64,000 nt of DNA from Thamnaconus septentrionalis. Its lineage: Eukaryota; Chordata; Actinopteri; Tetraodontiformes; Monacanthidae. Made by a program: the position numbers and the translations under genes. Below the pieces are notes generated by a model. It was given only the letters and a program-made list of their open reading frames with translations. It had not been told where the DNA came from and did not search any database. The stretch is from assembly GCA_009823395.1 (NCBI GenBank), contig CM020511.1, forward strand, positions 12,365,001 to 12,429,000, given 5' to 3'. Of this stretch, positions 27,501-38,463 are shown piece after piece; position 1 is the stretch's first letter; every line of letters begins with the position of its first letter.

Positions 27501-30500
27501 AAAAATAAACTAATCCAGCAAAACCGCATCAGCGTCTATACTGACGGCGGCAGCTGTCCAGCGGCCGGCCTTCCGTTCACAGTCTCATCAGTCAACAAAT
27601 AACGAATGATCCACATTTAGCCTCCTGGATTAATGTGCATACCCGCCGTACTCCCACTGGGTTGCTGCCTTTATTCATCTCAATAGTTTTGAGATTTACA
27701 CTCACCAGCGCAAAAGCCGGCTCCTCTAACAAGCAAGCACACGTGTTCTCCAGTTCGCCCTGCTCCCCTCGGAGGGGCTTGGGCGCTGTATATCTTCCTC
27801 CGCATGGACTCCACTCAGGGCGGATGGGAAGGGAAGGGGGATGGGCAATAAAAGTGATAAAGTGGACCCTTCTCTTCTTACGTTTCCCCTCTCAGCACTC
27901 TCCGAGGCTCAGGGTACCTTTTGCATGCTCTGTTTGTCTCCCGTCGACTTTATCTGGCCTCTCCACCCTTCATAACCCATTCGGCCCTATTGTGTGTGCA
28001 CGCATGTTTTTCACCCGCATGACATTGGTCTCATTGAAACGGTGTCTCGTGCATGATGCTGAGAGGCTTATGTAGCCGCAGGCCACAAGTCCAATATCTG
28101 TGACTCGGTTCTGTTCTGACTCAGTCCAAGATCCCGAGTGCTCCGCCAGTGTTCCAGTTCTTTCATTTATCAGAACGTAAGAGAATTCCACCGAGGGGTC
28201 GAGCAGAAAACAGTGCTGACTCACAGGGATTTGAACCAGCGATCTTAAGGTGGCTCATCCAAGTGCCGCACATCTGCCTTCACAAGCTCAAATCTGAAGT
28301 ATTTCCCAGAAACTCTTGTCAATGTGCAACCAAGAATGTGACAAAAAGCAGGAAGTGAATGCTGTGTGCTGGATGCCCTTCTTGACACAACCTTTGGCAG
28401 TGGTGGCCTTAAAGGTTGAAGAAGTGAGCTTGTGATCGCATCCCAGGACCAACAGGACAGTGGAAGGGGGAACGTGGTCACTGCTTGTCTTCACCCTTAT
28501 CACCACTACTGAGGGCCCTTGAGCAAAGCCCCCTAAAGCCCTGCTTCCCAGGTAAGTTTAACTATGAACAGGATGAGTCAAATGCAAAGAAACTATATTT
28601 CGCCAACGGGATCAATAAAGTAAAAATGTGTTTATTTATTCCATTTTTTTTTTATCCTGTACATGCGGTCGGCACAAGGGTACTTGAGGAGTGCCCCCTT
28701 GAGGCTGCATTTTTAGTGTGAGCTGGCTGGGGGGGTTCCTGTAAAATCCTAGAGCTGTTCTGTGTGAATTGTTTTTGCATTTTGACTATCTTATTATTTT
28801 ACTTTTTGGATGCACTTCCTGACACAATCTTTTCATTTTTCAGTCTCGGGGACCGGGACACTCAAGGAGGCAAAAGGATCCCCCTCTCTCCCCAAATGGT
28901 TAAATGAATCCATCAAAACTGGTTGACGTTTCGTTAGACATGTCAGGCTATCAACTATCCATCCATCCATTTTCAATACCCACTCCTTGCGGGTTCTGCT
29001 GGGGCCTCTCCCAGCTGTCATAGGGCAAACGCAGGGTGACACCCTGGAGAAGATGTCTATCTGTGGCCACAGCAGGGCCACATATAGAGACAAACAACCA
29101 TTCCGTAAATCCAGAATATTTTTCACATTCACACACACTCCTACAGACAATCTAGAGTTTCCAGTTCACCTCACATGCATGTGTTTGCACTGTGGGAGGA
29201 AGCTGGAGAACCCAGAGAGAACCCACGCAGGGAGACACGGGGAGAACATGCAAACATAGAAAGGTCCCAGGAATCTAACCCGCGACCTTCTTGCTGTGAG
29301 GCGACAGCGCTAACCACTGCGTCACCGTGCATCCAGCAATGCAAATGTTACTATACACAAAGCAAAGGCCACCGTCTGCCGCTACAACATGCTACTTCCA
29401 GTATATTTTTGAAAAGTCAGGACAACCCAGTCGTCATTCCGGAATATTTTCCCACTGTCATGTTTTGCCAAGGGCGTTTCAAAGTGCGCAGCCAAGGGGA
29501 GGGAAGAAGTGGGGGCAGGAAAATCCCTTCAAACTTTTGCCTGACGAACGATAAAAGCCCAGCGGAGAATAAAACCTGTGCTGACAAATGCAGATGTTAT
29601 TTCCAACAAAAGCCGTGCGAGACAATGGAGGCCCGGCGCCGCGCCGCGCTCTGCTGTGCCGCGCAAAAGAGCAGCGGGCGCTGGGAGATGGCAGGCCGAT
29701 AGCTCCGTCAATGGGGACTGAGGCTGTCATATCAGCAGCGAGACCCGATAGCATCTCACACGTCAGAGTCCCTCCTCTGATGTTCCCCTCTCCTCTCCTC
29801 TCCTCCCGTCTCATTTCCTCCCCTCCGCCCGGCGCTAACCCCGGCGCTGCACCTTCCGCTCGTCCTGCCCTCTCCTGCACCTCCTCCGTCTCCTCTCTCA
29901 TCCTCGTGTGTCCTCCCGCTCTTCAACCAGTCCAGTGGAAACTTTTCAAAAACCAACAGTGAACTCGCCAACAGACTGAGCTGCCACGCTTTACTCTCAC
30001 TCTGAACACGAGCAGAGTAGTTTATTTTCAGACAGTCAAACATACGATGTCCCGTCGCCGTAAATATTCCTCCACGCACCGAGAGTCAGGTAAAAATAGC
30101 ACAAGAAATGCATTTTTTTGAACGGTGGTTGCTAAAATTACCAGTCTGGGGCCCCTTTTGAATCAATATTTTTATCCAAACAGTGGGTGAAAAGGCAATC
30201 AGGAACAGGCTGTTTGCAAAAAGGCAGACGAAACAATCGTCATGCCTTCCTGTTTTTCAGTTGTTTTCTCTCTTTTGAACTGGATGGCACCCACTTTTAA
30301 TCATTTATGAAATAATAGTATTGCTTTGCATCACAAAACTTCAATGTTTTACTTTGACCGCACACCTCTCATCTACATTTGTCCCCCTGAGCTCTTTGAA
30401 ACACACTCTGCCATGCACCAAATGCTACACTGCCTTGGTAACAACTAGCCAACAAAAACAACATGGTATTTTTTGACCAGATGTTCATGTAGATTCAGTT

Positions 30501-33500
30501 CATTTATCTTTTAGTTGAGCTCAAAGGCAGCAAAATGATGACGGTAATGAATACAGTTGAATTTAGATGGCCGGAAAATTAACTTAACATATGTGACATT
30601 TACACAGTAATGTTTGCGAACGCATTAGCTAATACTTAGACATGCTGTGTGCCCGTGTTAAGTTTGTGTTAAGTGGCAAAAAATAACTTTGCAATGCAGC
30701 TACAACACTGTCCTGCAATGTTAAAAGAACACGGCGAAGAGGAAGCAACAGCGAGCACAGCTGTCGGTACAGAGATTAGCTTGGATGACACCATCATGGC
30801 GGTTTCATCAGAGCTGTATGTTCTTTTTTCACCTTCATGTCTGACGAACAAATTTACACTACAGGCGTATTTTCTTCGTGGAAAAGACGTTTTGGCATGC
30901 AGTGCATCAGGTCTCAGGGGACACTGAAGTAAATCTGTTCTCAACCCAGCTTGTACCAATAGGAAGCCTCCGGCTCTTGTAAAGTGTCTTGACTGGCAGA
31001 CAGAAATCTGTTCGGTCTGTTCTAAACGTGTCATAAAGTTTGTCCAGTTACAGTCCACATTTTATTTTGTAGGGCCTCTCCTTTTCAAACGTTGTTGTCA
31101 CTCTTTCCCTCGTTCATTTGTGACAAATTTGTAAAACGTTCTTGTCTGACATGACAGGTTACGATGAAGGACTACTCATTATGTCTCTGCTGCGGTGCCA
31201 CGGATGCTAGGTTCTACTACTACTAGTATGAAAAATAACATAATTGTGATTTCGACATGGTAAATATACACCACCAGTCAATAGATTGAACACACTTTCC
31301 CTTTTAATGTTTTTTCTTGTTTATGTGTTTGATGTCTTCGGTATGTACTTAGATGATAAAGATTAGTACAATATAGAGAAACATTGCATGAGAAGGTGTG
31401 TCCAAACTATCGATTGATAGTGTTTATGAGCCTCGTTGGCGTGCGTTCAGACGTATTACTAGAAAACTAATTGGGACAGTACATGAGATAAGCAGTAGAG
31501 GGACAGAAACAGCATCCCGTGTTATAGCTAAGATGTATGAGAGCATAGCAGGATACTAGAGTGTGAAAATACTCGCAGGCTGGAAAAAAAGATGCAAGCC
31601 TTGCTTGCTTGCTTTCACGACAGCCCAGCTACAGAGCGACACATAAATATAGACGGTTTCTCATCATCGTCGTACTTCAAAAGACGCCGCTCGCGTTCTA
31701 ACCGGATTCGGTGCCAAGTCAAGGCAGACCTCCCTGGAAAAAAAAAAACACGTCAGATCTCCCACAACTAAAAAAACACGTACTTTTAATTGGCGTATAG
31801 ACGCATTCATTTGGCGTGCGCTCCACTCCGTGGAGTCAAGGCAGCATCCTTGCTCTCTTTTCCACTCTCTCCCTCCCTTGGGGAAAGTGATGGGGGAGGG
31901 GAGTCTCTGGAATGCACATGACAGAATCTGCTCTTTGCACGGGGTAGGAGAGCGAGCATGGGTGAGTGAGCTCAGGAAACAAGAGGGAGAGGGAGAGAGA
32001 GCATGTTGTATATTGTCCAGTGGCGAGCTTCCGAGTGTTGCCTCGCCTCATTTCACAACCATAGGTCGCGTTCCCTCTCGGTCCTATTTCCCCCCTCCCA
32101 AATTATTATTATTATTTTTATTTTTTTGCTTTAACAGGCAGGGACGCAGCTTTAAGGGATTGATTTTTATGGTGGGTGCTTGAACTGTTTTTAACACCAC
32201 AAGCAATCATCATGGCGAGTTGCGCAGTAAAAAGGCGGCGTTCACGTTTGCGAGGTCGATGTTGAAGAGACTGAGAACTGAGAAACGTGTTTAAAGTGGC
32301 AGCGCGAAAGTCAGTCCACGTGAAGATTTTTAAGTTTTCTGCTCCAATGCTACGACATCAATTAAAAAAATTAGAAGATAGGCTGAACAGAGAGAAAAGA
32401 ACAGCCTTTTCACACCAGTGCAGAAATGAACTGTACCGCAGTCATAATGCTGCCCTCTCGATGAGCCGAATCCAAAGTATAAGTAAGCTGTGTTACTGCA
32501 CAGTAAAATTTGCCACTCCTTAAAATATAGACTGGATACGGACTCCTTTATATCAATAATCCAGATTCAACTCTTCATTTGATTTATGTGCTAAAGCAGA
32601 AAATGCTGTCATCCGGCTCCATTCTGAGTTTGTTTGTTTGACCAGATTTGTCTCGAAGCTGCCGTCGATGTGTCATTACTACCTTGGCAGCGTTTTAGAA
32701 GCACGAGCGTTTATTAAAAGAACAGGAAGAGCAACATCCAGAGTGGCTGTCTGAGTGCAGCTCTGTCTGTGCCTCTGCTGCTCTAACTGGCAGCTGGTAC
32801 ACTGAACTCAGCAGCGCTATCAGGTAAATGACCGGGACGTGGTGGTGGAGGCGGTGGTGGTAGTGGGGGGTGGGGCCTGGGTCCGTGAGCAAGCGTGTCA
32901 GGTGGGGGAAGGGAGAGCGGCGAGTAACAGAAAAAGGAAATGGGATGTGATCAATCAAAGCTAATTCTAGGTCAGCGCTCTTTATGCTGAACGTACACAC
33001 ACCAGCTCCCCGCTCTGCATCCGTCACCGCGGCCGTGCGGGCAGGACACCGGCGATGCGGCGGCTTTTGCTGTAGTCATCACGGAGCTGGTATAAAAAAA
33101 AATGACACGCTGTATGAAACAAATGACGATTCTAAATGAGAATACAGGAGGAGGAGGCGGAGGAGGAAACAATTGGTCAAATTTCCTAGTGGGGTCAGCT
33201 AAGAGAGAGTGTAATAAAACATTACATATCTGCTTCACAGGCAACACCATTTAAGGAAGTGGTTAAAGATTTGAAAAAAAAACAACAAATACTGCTGCAT
33301 CTACTGATCTGAATTTCAAGATGATTTTTATAACCGTCATCAGCATTGCGAGCACAAATGATGCTCAAATAAATAGTCAAGACCCTCGCAAACGACTGAT
33401 AGACTTATACATATTCCCAAAAGCACGGAAGGGATGGCAGAAGTGGGATTGTCCAATACAACATGTGCAGCTGCCTCAGAGACCTGCAATAAGTCCCATC

Positions 33501-36500
33501 TTCAATGGGCCCCAGTATAATTAGCCCTGCCAATGGAGGAGCCTGAGCGAATGAAATAGTGCCCCCCAATTCCAGAATTCATTACTGCCACAAGATCAGG
33601 AGCAGGAGAATGAATGCCTCGCTTGCTAGTTATGTGGAAATCATGTCGTTGTCCTTTCTTATTCGTCAAAAAAACAACAACTGAGCCACGTGACAACCTC
33701 CACCACAACCAGGAAGTGGCGTGAGAGGACTGGAGGAACGGAGATGAAGGAGAAGTGGCGCCCCGGGTGTTGTGTGGGTCACCCCCGTCAGGGGAAGCTG
33801 GTGGCAGCCTGGGGGATCCGCAGTGCCGGGGGCGTGTGTGGAAGGGTGTGAGGCATCCCGGGAGCAGTTGAGTTATTGTTATTGTGGCACTCTGACACAC
33901 AAAAAGCAAAGGTAGAGCTAATAGCTCCACTGTACACATTATTTGTAACAATAGCACCAGCCTTCGAGTGAAGCGCTGCATGTTTTTGTCTGTATGCATG
34001 TGAAGAATCACAATTCTCACTGTCAGGCCTTCCCTCCGACTTCCACTTTGATGAGCTTTCTAGGACCTTATTATGGGAACGAGCTCACACAAGCGCTGCC
34101 CCCAGGAAATCAATTCTCATTGCCGCTACACACTGTCCTGCATGCACACACGCGCGCGCACGCTCGCTCTCACGCGTTCCGGCAGAGAGAGGAGGCTCCA
34201 GTCAGAATGGAGCAGGACGGGAGAGGAGGAGTCGCTAATTACATGCAAGTCAGCAGCGCTGGATTTCCATCCCCGCTCCTCCGTAGCACCTCCAAGGAGA
34301 TGACAGCGAGTTGGCAGGCCCTGCAGCTGGAGGCTTTCTCCCCCCCCCCCCCCCCCCCGTCCTCCCAGGATTCCCTCTGCTAGATTACACGCTGTGATGT
34401 TTCCAACGGGCTCCGTCCCCTCCCAAAAAAAATACAAAAAATGAAAAATAAAACTACGCCAATCCTATAGAGTCGGGCGACGATGCTGGTGTGGGTGCAA
34501 CCCATCCCCTGAGATGGTGCTAATCCACTGCGGTGCCCGTCAGAGCTGAGCATATTAGCGCCGCTTTAGGATACGTTGCGCCTGCGTGATTCATAGGTGA
34601 AGAAAGTGGGGATTTACTGTTTTTGATGACTCACGATGAGTCACTGCGGACGTATGGAAGAAGACACGGCAGAAAGCGCCGCCACCGTCCCCACCGACTG
34701 GCTCTGCGGGACGCAGGGATGGAATACTATCGGGGCAGAGGGAGGTCAAGAAGTCTCCGCCATATCCGGTTCTCTCAAACAGACCAACAGAGCCGTGTTA
34801 TTAGAGTCCACGTCTTTTGTCTGTGGGACGTGCACGCACGCTGCCGAGGTGAATCCACGGTGGTTTCTCGTGCAGCGGTGATGTTTAGATGTTGATGGAA
34901 TCTCCGTCGACACCGACTTCATTGCAGAGGAATAGTTTATTGTAAGGAAAAAGTCGAGTGTCCGTCAGGTACCGGTCCACCCGAGGGAGCTCTCGAACTT
35001 CATTTATATAAGATCTGTTGGGTGGCCCTCTCACACATATACAATCAATGCTTATTCTTTACCAACCAGCACCTCTGGGTTGGGATCGACAAATGTTTCT
35101 CACCTGATGTGCCATGATAACAAAAGGCGGGGGTCAAATAAAGCAAGAGCTCCCCAAGTTATCCTCTCTGAACAACAGAGCAGGTCTATCACCAGGACAA
35201 AAAAACTAATATTGATTCCAAAATTGGGAAACTACACAATTGGGAAACTACTTGTAATGTTTATTATAGTTCCGCTGCCAGTTTGAGCCCAATTTCGACC
35301 CCCGGAACATACCCCAAAACGTACCAAATTTGGCACACATGTCAAGACTGGTGAAAACTTTAATCTATTCAAAACTGTACAGGTCTGGGTCCTATTGAAA
35401 GCTTTATATCGCCCTCTAGGGAGGTCGTGGATACATGGCACAAAAACCCACTTGTTCTTCTCATCAAGACCTACATTTCACATCCTCTGACCTTTCACCT
35501 ATGACAAAGTCTATCTAGAAATGCGAGAAATCCCTCTAAAAACACCATCTAACTATAATATGGGCCGAGTAGGAGTTTTGCCCTCAATTTGGTGCGTTTC
35601 AACCTGTTTAAATGGTATAGTATGTCATTTTTTTCAGATTTTCCATGATTTTTTGACACAAAAAGGGCCTCTTCAACCACCTGACTCGTCTTGTGTGCTT
35701 TTCAAGCCCGCGATGGGAGTTACCTAACGTTATGGTGAGACAGTCAGCCGCGTCTCTTCGCTGAGACCGGCCCGCCTCGGCTCAGTCATGACAGGGCTTT
35801 GACTTTACTGTCAGACTAATAGTGACTAAAGCTGACAATCCCCTTCACCTCAGAGGAGGGAGGGGGGATGGGAGGAAAAAAAAGAAATGGAGAGAAAAAA
35901 CATTCAGCCATCGGGAAGAAAGAGGAAGAGGAGAAGGAGGAGGAGGAGGAGAAAGACGGAGTAGACAGTGGAAGCGGAGGGAAAGGAGGAAAAGGCCTGG
36001 ATGATTCACGCAGCACGCGCGGCAGCGGCTGAGGTAGAGCCGCGTCTTGGAGCACATGAGTCATGTTTATTATGCTGCAGCGCTAGGTAGTGATTGCACA
36101 ACTTCCAACCAATTAGGAATGCCGCTTTGCCGCAAATATTTTCCCGACGATGGAAAACAACAGCTGTTATAACCCTCGGAGACGCTCGCGTGGAGAGAGC
36201 GGAGCACGAGTTTGGTATTAAGTTTATAAGCCACGTCTGGCGGCCGCAGCAGCTCTATGAGTAGTCAAAATAATCCATTTTGTTTTTTTAGATTTATTTT
36301 TTTTTTACTTTTTGCCTTGCACACTGGTGAAGCAGCAGTGCATTATCCCCCCAAATTCTATAGATGTCCATAAAAATGCATATTTATTCCTCTTTTTACA
36401 ACCTCCTGGGGGGGGCTCAGCTTCTTGCTAAAGCCAGTGCTTTGTTGTACCTCCATATGTTTCAAAGGGGGCGATAAAATAAGCAGCTGCAAAGCATTAC

Positions 36501-38101
36501 TCGGGTAAACTCAAGGTTCAATCTGTCCTCTCATGTTAAAGCAATAGGTGCTCGCTAAACAAACAATGTAGATTTTTTTTTTAACTTTATCTGCTTAAAT
36601 CTTCTGTATCCACAAGGCAGTCTTACAGAATGTCATTTCATTTATTCATTTATTAAAACAGGTTAGAAGAAAAACAAAAGATTAAATAAAATATGCAAAC
36701 ATGCATCAGTAACCACTCCATGTTCGAAAGAGCGTAGGATGAAGTTCATAAAAACTTATCTGTCTTAAACTTAAGTCCTACCCCTTTTTTCCTTTTCAGA
36801 ACAAAACAAACACCTGCCCTAAATGGGTTCTCGCCAACCCAGGGGAGGCATCAGTGCCCTTTGTGACATCACATGAGACTGATTTTTGAAACCATGTGTA
36901 CATAGCACATACTTTCCGGAAAGTACAGTAGAGCCCAGTGGCACATATCCAATAAGAGACACATATGAGAAGTGTAGCATGGTGCTGAAAACTACAGCTA
37001 GGTAAAGATTATTCTCATTTCTGAGGAGTTCACTGACTGTTGGAAAACATGGTCGAAACTGATGCTTAACTTCTGCTTTGTGAGTTGCACCGAAGAAAGC
37101 CACAAACACAAAAAAAAACTACCGAGAGACAGCAACAGGGACAGAAACATTTTAAGGCCACCGCCCCGAAAATCCCCGTCGTCTCATTAAAGCTCGGCCG
37201 CCCAGGACGGAAGGAAGCATCAAAGCCATTTCTGTTTCATTAACGACGCATCGACGGAGTGTGTTATCATGGTAGGGAGCGTAAAAACCCGCCATAAAGC
37301 TAGCAGAGTTATGGCTCACGCAGTGAAAGGTTAAGAGCGACGGTGACGGCCGGTCCACCTTAAAAAAAAACAAAAAAAAAAACAGAAGCGATGAGGGGGG
37401 AAAAGAAAAAGCGCTTCCAACCCCCTACAGTGGACAGCTCCGTGGTGCTGAAACCGCTCCGAGCGACATCTGTACACGAGAGAGAGGCGGGGATGGTGGG
37501 AGGATGGAGTGGGGCGGGGGGGGGGCGACAGGCTCTATGGAGACTCTAACGTTGAGCTCTCTCTCTCTCTCGCACACACGCACGCACGCGCGCCACCATC
37601 GCCACGAAGGACACCTGAAATGATCTTTCCCGCGTCGTTATTGTGTAACCTCGGTGACGTTGGCGCAGGAAGGGGGTAAGGGGGAGGTGAAGCAATTCGG
37701 CGTGCTTTTATATTTTATTTATTTTTTTCCTCTTTTTTTTAAACGTGAAAATGGCGCCCGCCGCTGCTAACCCAGCCCATTATAGTAGAGAGCCGCGGCT
37801 ACTACAGATCTAGTGGAGGGGTGGAGGTGGTGGAGGGGGTGGGTGGGAATGAAGAGAGCTGGATTGTGTGGACCGCGTTGCCTCGAATGATACTCGAGCA
37901 CACCAAAAGTGCTTCCGTGTTGGGAGAGAAGGGAGCGGGAGTCGAGAGATGACAGTCCGGCCAGCAGCCAGGACAGCCGGGGTGAAAATAACCAGGTTCC
38001 CCTCCACTCGGCACGGGGACTATTTGAGCTATAGCTTGGATGTCAAGAGGCAACATGATCCGCCGGAGTCTCGCAAGGGACACGGTTACAAAATAAGTCA
38101 A

Positions 38102-38132
<31 letters not shown>

Positions 38133-38459
38133 AAATCACACTGTAACGTCAAGCCACAAACAGTAGGGGTTGTTATGTAGCCTCAGCCACAACCACCACC
38201 ACTACTAACATCAGCAGCAGCAACATCAGCAGCAGCAGCAGCAGCAGCATCACCCTCTGCCCTTACTTCAACATTGACTGTTCCTTGGCTTCCTCCTTCT
38301 TCTGTCGGTCCATGACGCCGAGGATGATCTTCCGCTCCTCCTCGGTGAGGTGGCTCAGGTCCGGCATGTCGGGCATGGCGCCGCCCGCTGAGGAGGCAGC
38401 GGTGGCGGCGGGAGCAGCAGCAGGGCCGGGGCCGCCCCGGGGCCCGTGTGGAGCAGACA

Positions 38460-38460
<1 letters not shown>
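2766..38460 (-). CDS. rims2: RIMS2, regulating synaptic membrane exocytosis 2 (5' part, partial)
   Basis: Presynaptic active-zone scaffold that links Rab3 on synaptic vesicles, Munc13 and calcium channels. Five coding exons join in frame with GT-AG introns: 38460-38267, 18057-18025, 17131-17045, 12707-12497 and 3058-2766. They encode residues 1-272. Seen: an N-terminal helix with LTEEERKIIL (about 38-47), the Rab3-binding segment; a FYVE-like zinc finger with four CxxC pairs (C138/141, C154/157, C162/165, C180/183); and the SGAWFY motif (193-198), part of the Rab3/Munc13-binding region. The exon-3 peptide beginning WFSGITELVNNVLQPQ is, from memory, diagnostic of RIM2 rather than RIM1. PDZ and C2 domains lie past the left edge. 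The start ATG has a good Kozak context (AAG before ATG) and matches the family N terminus MSAP. Whether this is the a or b teleost copy is unresolved. Confidence 0.95.
3796..3856. repeat. (TC)n / (CA)n compound pyrimidine tract
   Basis: Imperfect TC repeats followed by a short CA run in RIMS2 intron 4. Confidence 0.8.
6468..6515. repeat. (TAT)n microsatellite
   Basis: About 16 units of TAT/ATT in RIMS2 intron 4. Confidence 0.95.
7535..7560. repeat. (TAT)n microsatellite, short
   Basis: About eight TAT units following a T run. Confidence 0.85.
8680..9250. promoter_or_regulatory. CpG-rich patch in RIMS2 intron 4, candidate internal promoter or silencer
   Basis: About 570 bp with dense CG dinucleotides in an AT-rich intron, open in long frames on both strands. 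Two CCAAT boxes are seen on the plus strand (9141-9145 and 9178-9182), together with GACGTCAG (8985-8992) and the RE1 site at 8723-8743. RIM genes are known to use internal promoters for shorter isoforms; whether this one fires is inference. No convincing first exon was resolved. Confidence 0.5.
8723..8743 (+). promoter_or_regulatory. RE1/NRSE (REST-binding) site
   Basis: The left half TTCAGCACC and right half GGACAGCTCC, with the canonical 2-base spacer, match the 21-bp RE1 consensus at about 19 of 21 positions by my count. REST recruits corepressors to silence neuronal genes outside neurons; RIMS2 is a plausible target. Confidence 0.8.
12497..12707 (-). CDS. rims2: RIMS2 exon 4 (first part of zinc finger)
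   Basis: Encodes residues 106-175: a coiled/helical lead-in KLHQQFESYKDQV, then three CxxC pairs of the zinc finger. Acceptor ctgcag, donor gtaaca after AAG. The CGHLCSYC spelling resembles RIM1 in mammals, whereas exons 1-3 are RIM2-like. Confidence 0.96.
12708..17044. other. RIMS2 intron 3
   Basis: 4.3 kb, AT-rich. Holds the mariner MITE at 13.0 kb; otherwise nothing recognisable. Confidence 0.8.
13005..13121. mobile_element. Mariner-type MITE
   Basis: About 115 bp bounded by inverted repeats: TACAAGGTGTCCCAAAAA on the left and, as reverse complement, TACTGGGTGTCCCAAAAA on the right, flanked by TA. No coding capacity. It lies in RIMS2 intron 3. Confidence 0.75.
17045..17131 (-). CDS. rims2: RIMS2 exon 3
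   Basis: 87 nt encoding WFSGITELVNNVLQPQ and an acidic/basic tail, residues 77-104. Acceptor is gaacag, donor gtgagt. The mammalian protein, as I recall it, has a Pro-Phe insertion after WF that is absent here. It joins exon 4 through a split Thr codon. Confidence 0.94.
17132..18024. other. RIMS2 intron 2
   Basis: 0.9 kb, with a short (GA)n at 17388-17407 and nothing else recognisable. Confidence 0.85.
18025..18057 (-). CDS. rims2: RIMS2 exon 2 (33-nt microexon)
   Basis: Encodes IKEEPKPQPA with split codons at both ends (K65, Q76). Acceptor tag, donor gtaagt. Both flanking frames join correctly, and the peptide matches the known RIM2 sequence after the N-terminal helix. It is too short to be found by ORF scanning. 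Confidence 0.93.
19718..19772. repeat. (CCTG)n then (TG)n compound microsatellite
   Basis: Five to six CCTG-type units followed by about 13 TG units in RIMS2 intron 1. Confidence 0.9.
19945..20364 (+). mobile_element. L2-like LINE 3' end with reverse-transcriptase tail
   Basis: A frame reading HPSHPGHHLFDLLSSGRRY, SSLRSRTNRLRDSFYPRAV and ending at TGA 20083-20085 is the typical C terminus of L2/Rex1-type ORF2. It is followed by a 3' UTR, CAATAAAGGTTATTC and a (TATTC)n tail. 5'-truncated and inactive. Confidence 0.85.
20531..20543 (-). promoter_or_regulatory. CTCF core motif match
   Basis: Minus strand CCACTAGAGGGCA fits the CTCF core CCASYAGRKGGCR at every position. It lies just downstream of the LINE 3' end. 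Confidence 0.45.
23700..24070 (-). mobile_element. Teleost tRNA-like dispersed repeat, interrupted copy
   Basis: Starts near CTATCCATCTTCTATACCCG and GGAGCCTATCCCAGCTGTCA; ends with GGGAGAACATGCAAACCCCA and GGGATCGAACACACAAC. An unrelated AT-rich stretch (about 23840-23890) interrupts it. Confidence 0.7.
25285..25343. repeat. CA/TA/CG alternating purine-pyrimidine repeat
   Basis: Runs of CA, then TA, then CA and CG: alternating purine-pyrimidine DNA with Z-forming potential. Confidence 0.8.
25494..25501 (+). promoter_or_regulatory. Candidate TATA/CArG box in RIMS2 intron 1
   Basis: TATATAAG within GCTTATATAAGGG, followed by GC-rich sequence. It could be a TATA box of an unknown plus-strand transcript or an SRF-like CArG box with one mismatch. 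No associated exon seen. Confidence 0.25.
28150..28875. mobile_element. Cluster of decayed dispersed repeats
   Basis: GGGATTTGAACCAGCGATCT (28229), GGATGCCCTTCTTGACACAA (28371) and GCACTTCCTGACACAATC (28811) are recurring words of teleost repeats. CGGGATCAATAAAGTAA (28607) looks like the 3' end of one. Boundaries and families are not resolved. Confidence 0.5.
28958..29345 (-). mobile_element. Teleost tRNA-like dispersed repeat, near full length
   Basis: Runs from ATCCATCCATCCATTTTCAA through CCTCTCCCAGCTGTCATAGG, GGGCCACATATAGAGACAAA and GAGAACATGCAAACATAGAA to CGCGACCTTCTTGCTGTGAG and CACTGCGTCACCGTGC. The minus strand carries the GTGACGCAGTGGTTAGCGCT promoter-like head. Confidence 0.8.
31267..31426. 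mobile_element. Tc1-type MITE
   Basis: About 160 bp with inverted ends: the left end TACACCACCAGTCAATAGAT and the reverse complement of the right end are recognisably alike, each continuing into ACACAC(C)TT(T/C). Flanked by TA. Resembles the Tc1 solo-terminal elements common in fish. No coding capacity. Confidence 0.7.
34340..34358. repeat. Poly(C) run of 19
   Basis: Nineteen consecutive C in RIMS2 intron 1. A homopolymer this long may also carry a sequencing length error. Confidence 0.9.
35270..35720. mobile_element. Probable dispersed repeat of unknown class
   Basis: CCCCAAAACGTACCAAATTTGGCACACATGTC-type words (35311-35342) with CGCCCTCTAGGG recall a family scattered through fish genomes. 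No terminal repeats or ORF seen. Confidence 0.4.
37440..37452 (-). promoter_or_regulatory. RE1 left half-site in RIMS2 intron 1
   Basis: Minus-strand TTCAGCACCACGG matches the first 13 consensus positions exactly. The second half (GGACAGCGCC) is not conserved; GCTGTCC follows instead. It lies about 0.8 kb inside intron 1. Confidence 0.4.
38100..38134. repeat. (AAAT)n microsatellite
   Basis: About eight tandem AAAT units in RIMS2 intron 1. Confidence 0.9.
38209..38250. repeat. (CAG)n repeat just inside RIMS2 intron 1
   Basis: Interrupted CAG units with a pure run of seven (38227-38247). Read as (CTG)n on the transcript, starting about 16 nt after the exon-1 donor. Confidence 0.9.
38267..38460 (-). 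CDS. rims2: RIMS2 exon 1 (start codon, Rab3-binding helix)
   Basis: Encodes residues 1-64 plus two bases of K65, ending in a gtaagg donor. An Ala/Pro/Gly-rich, low-complexity stretch (residues 7-29) precedes the conserved MPDLSHLTEEERKII helix. The exon is flanked by tandem repeats on both sides: (TG)n just upstream of the ATG and (CTG)n just inside the intron, as read on the transcript. Confidence 0.95.

Positions 38461-38463
<3 letters not shown>

Larger units (their letters stand above)
18058..38266. other. RIMS2 intron 1
   Basis: 20.2 kb. Holds the L2-like tail, tRNA-like repeats, a Tc1 MITE and a foldback near 22.02-22.08 kb. GC/CpG-rich islands lie near 22.5-23.6, 24.6-25.6, 29.6-29.9 and 37.4-37.6 kb and may be regulatory. 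No coding exon found. Confidence 0.75.

Noticed and set aside
27635..28075. 146-aa plus-strand open frame
   Set aside because: No recognisable domain, no splice or codon-use support, inside RIMS2 intron 1.
36978..36990. REST-like TTCAGCACCATG on the minus strand
   Set aside because: Only the left half matches, with a mismatch in the spacer and no right half.
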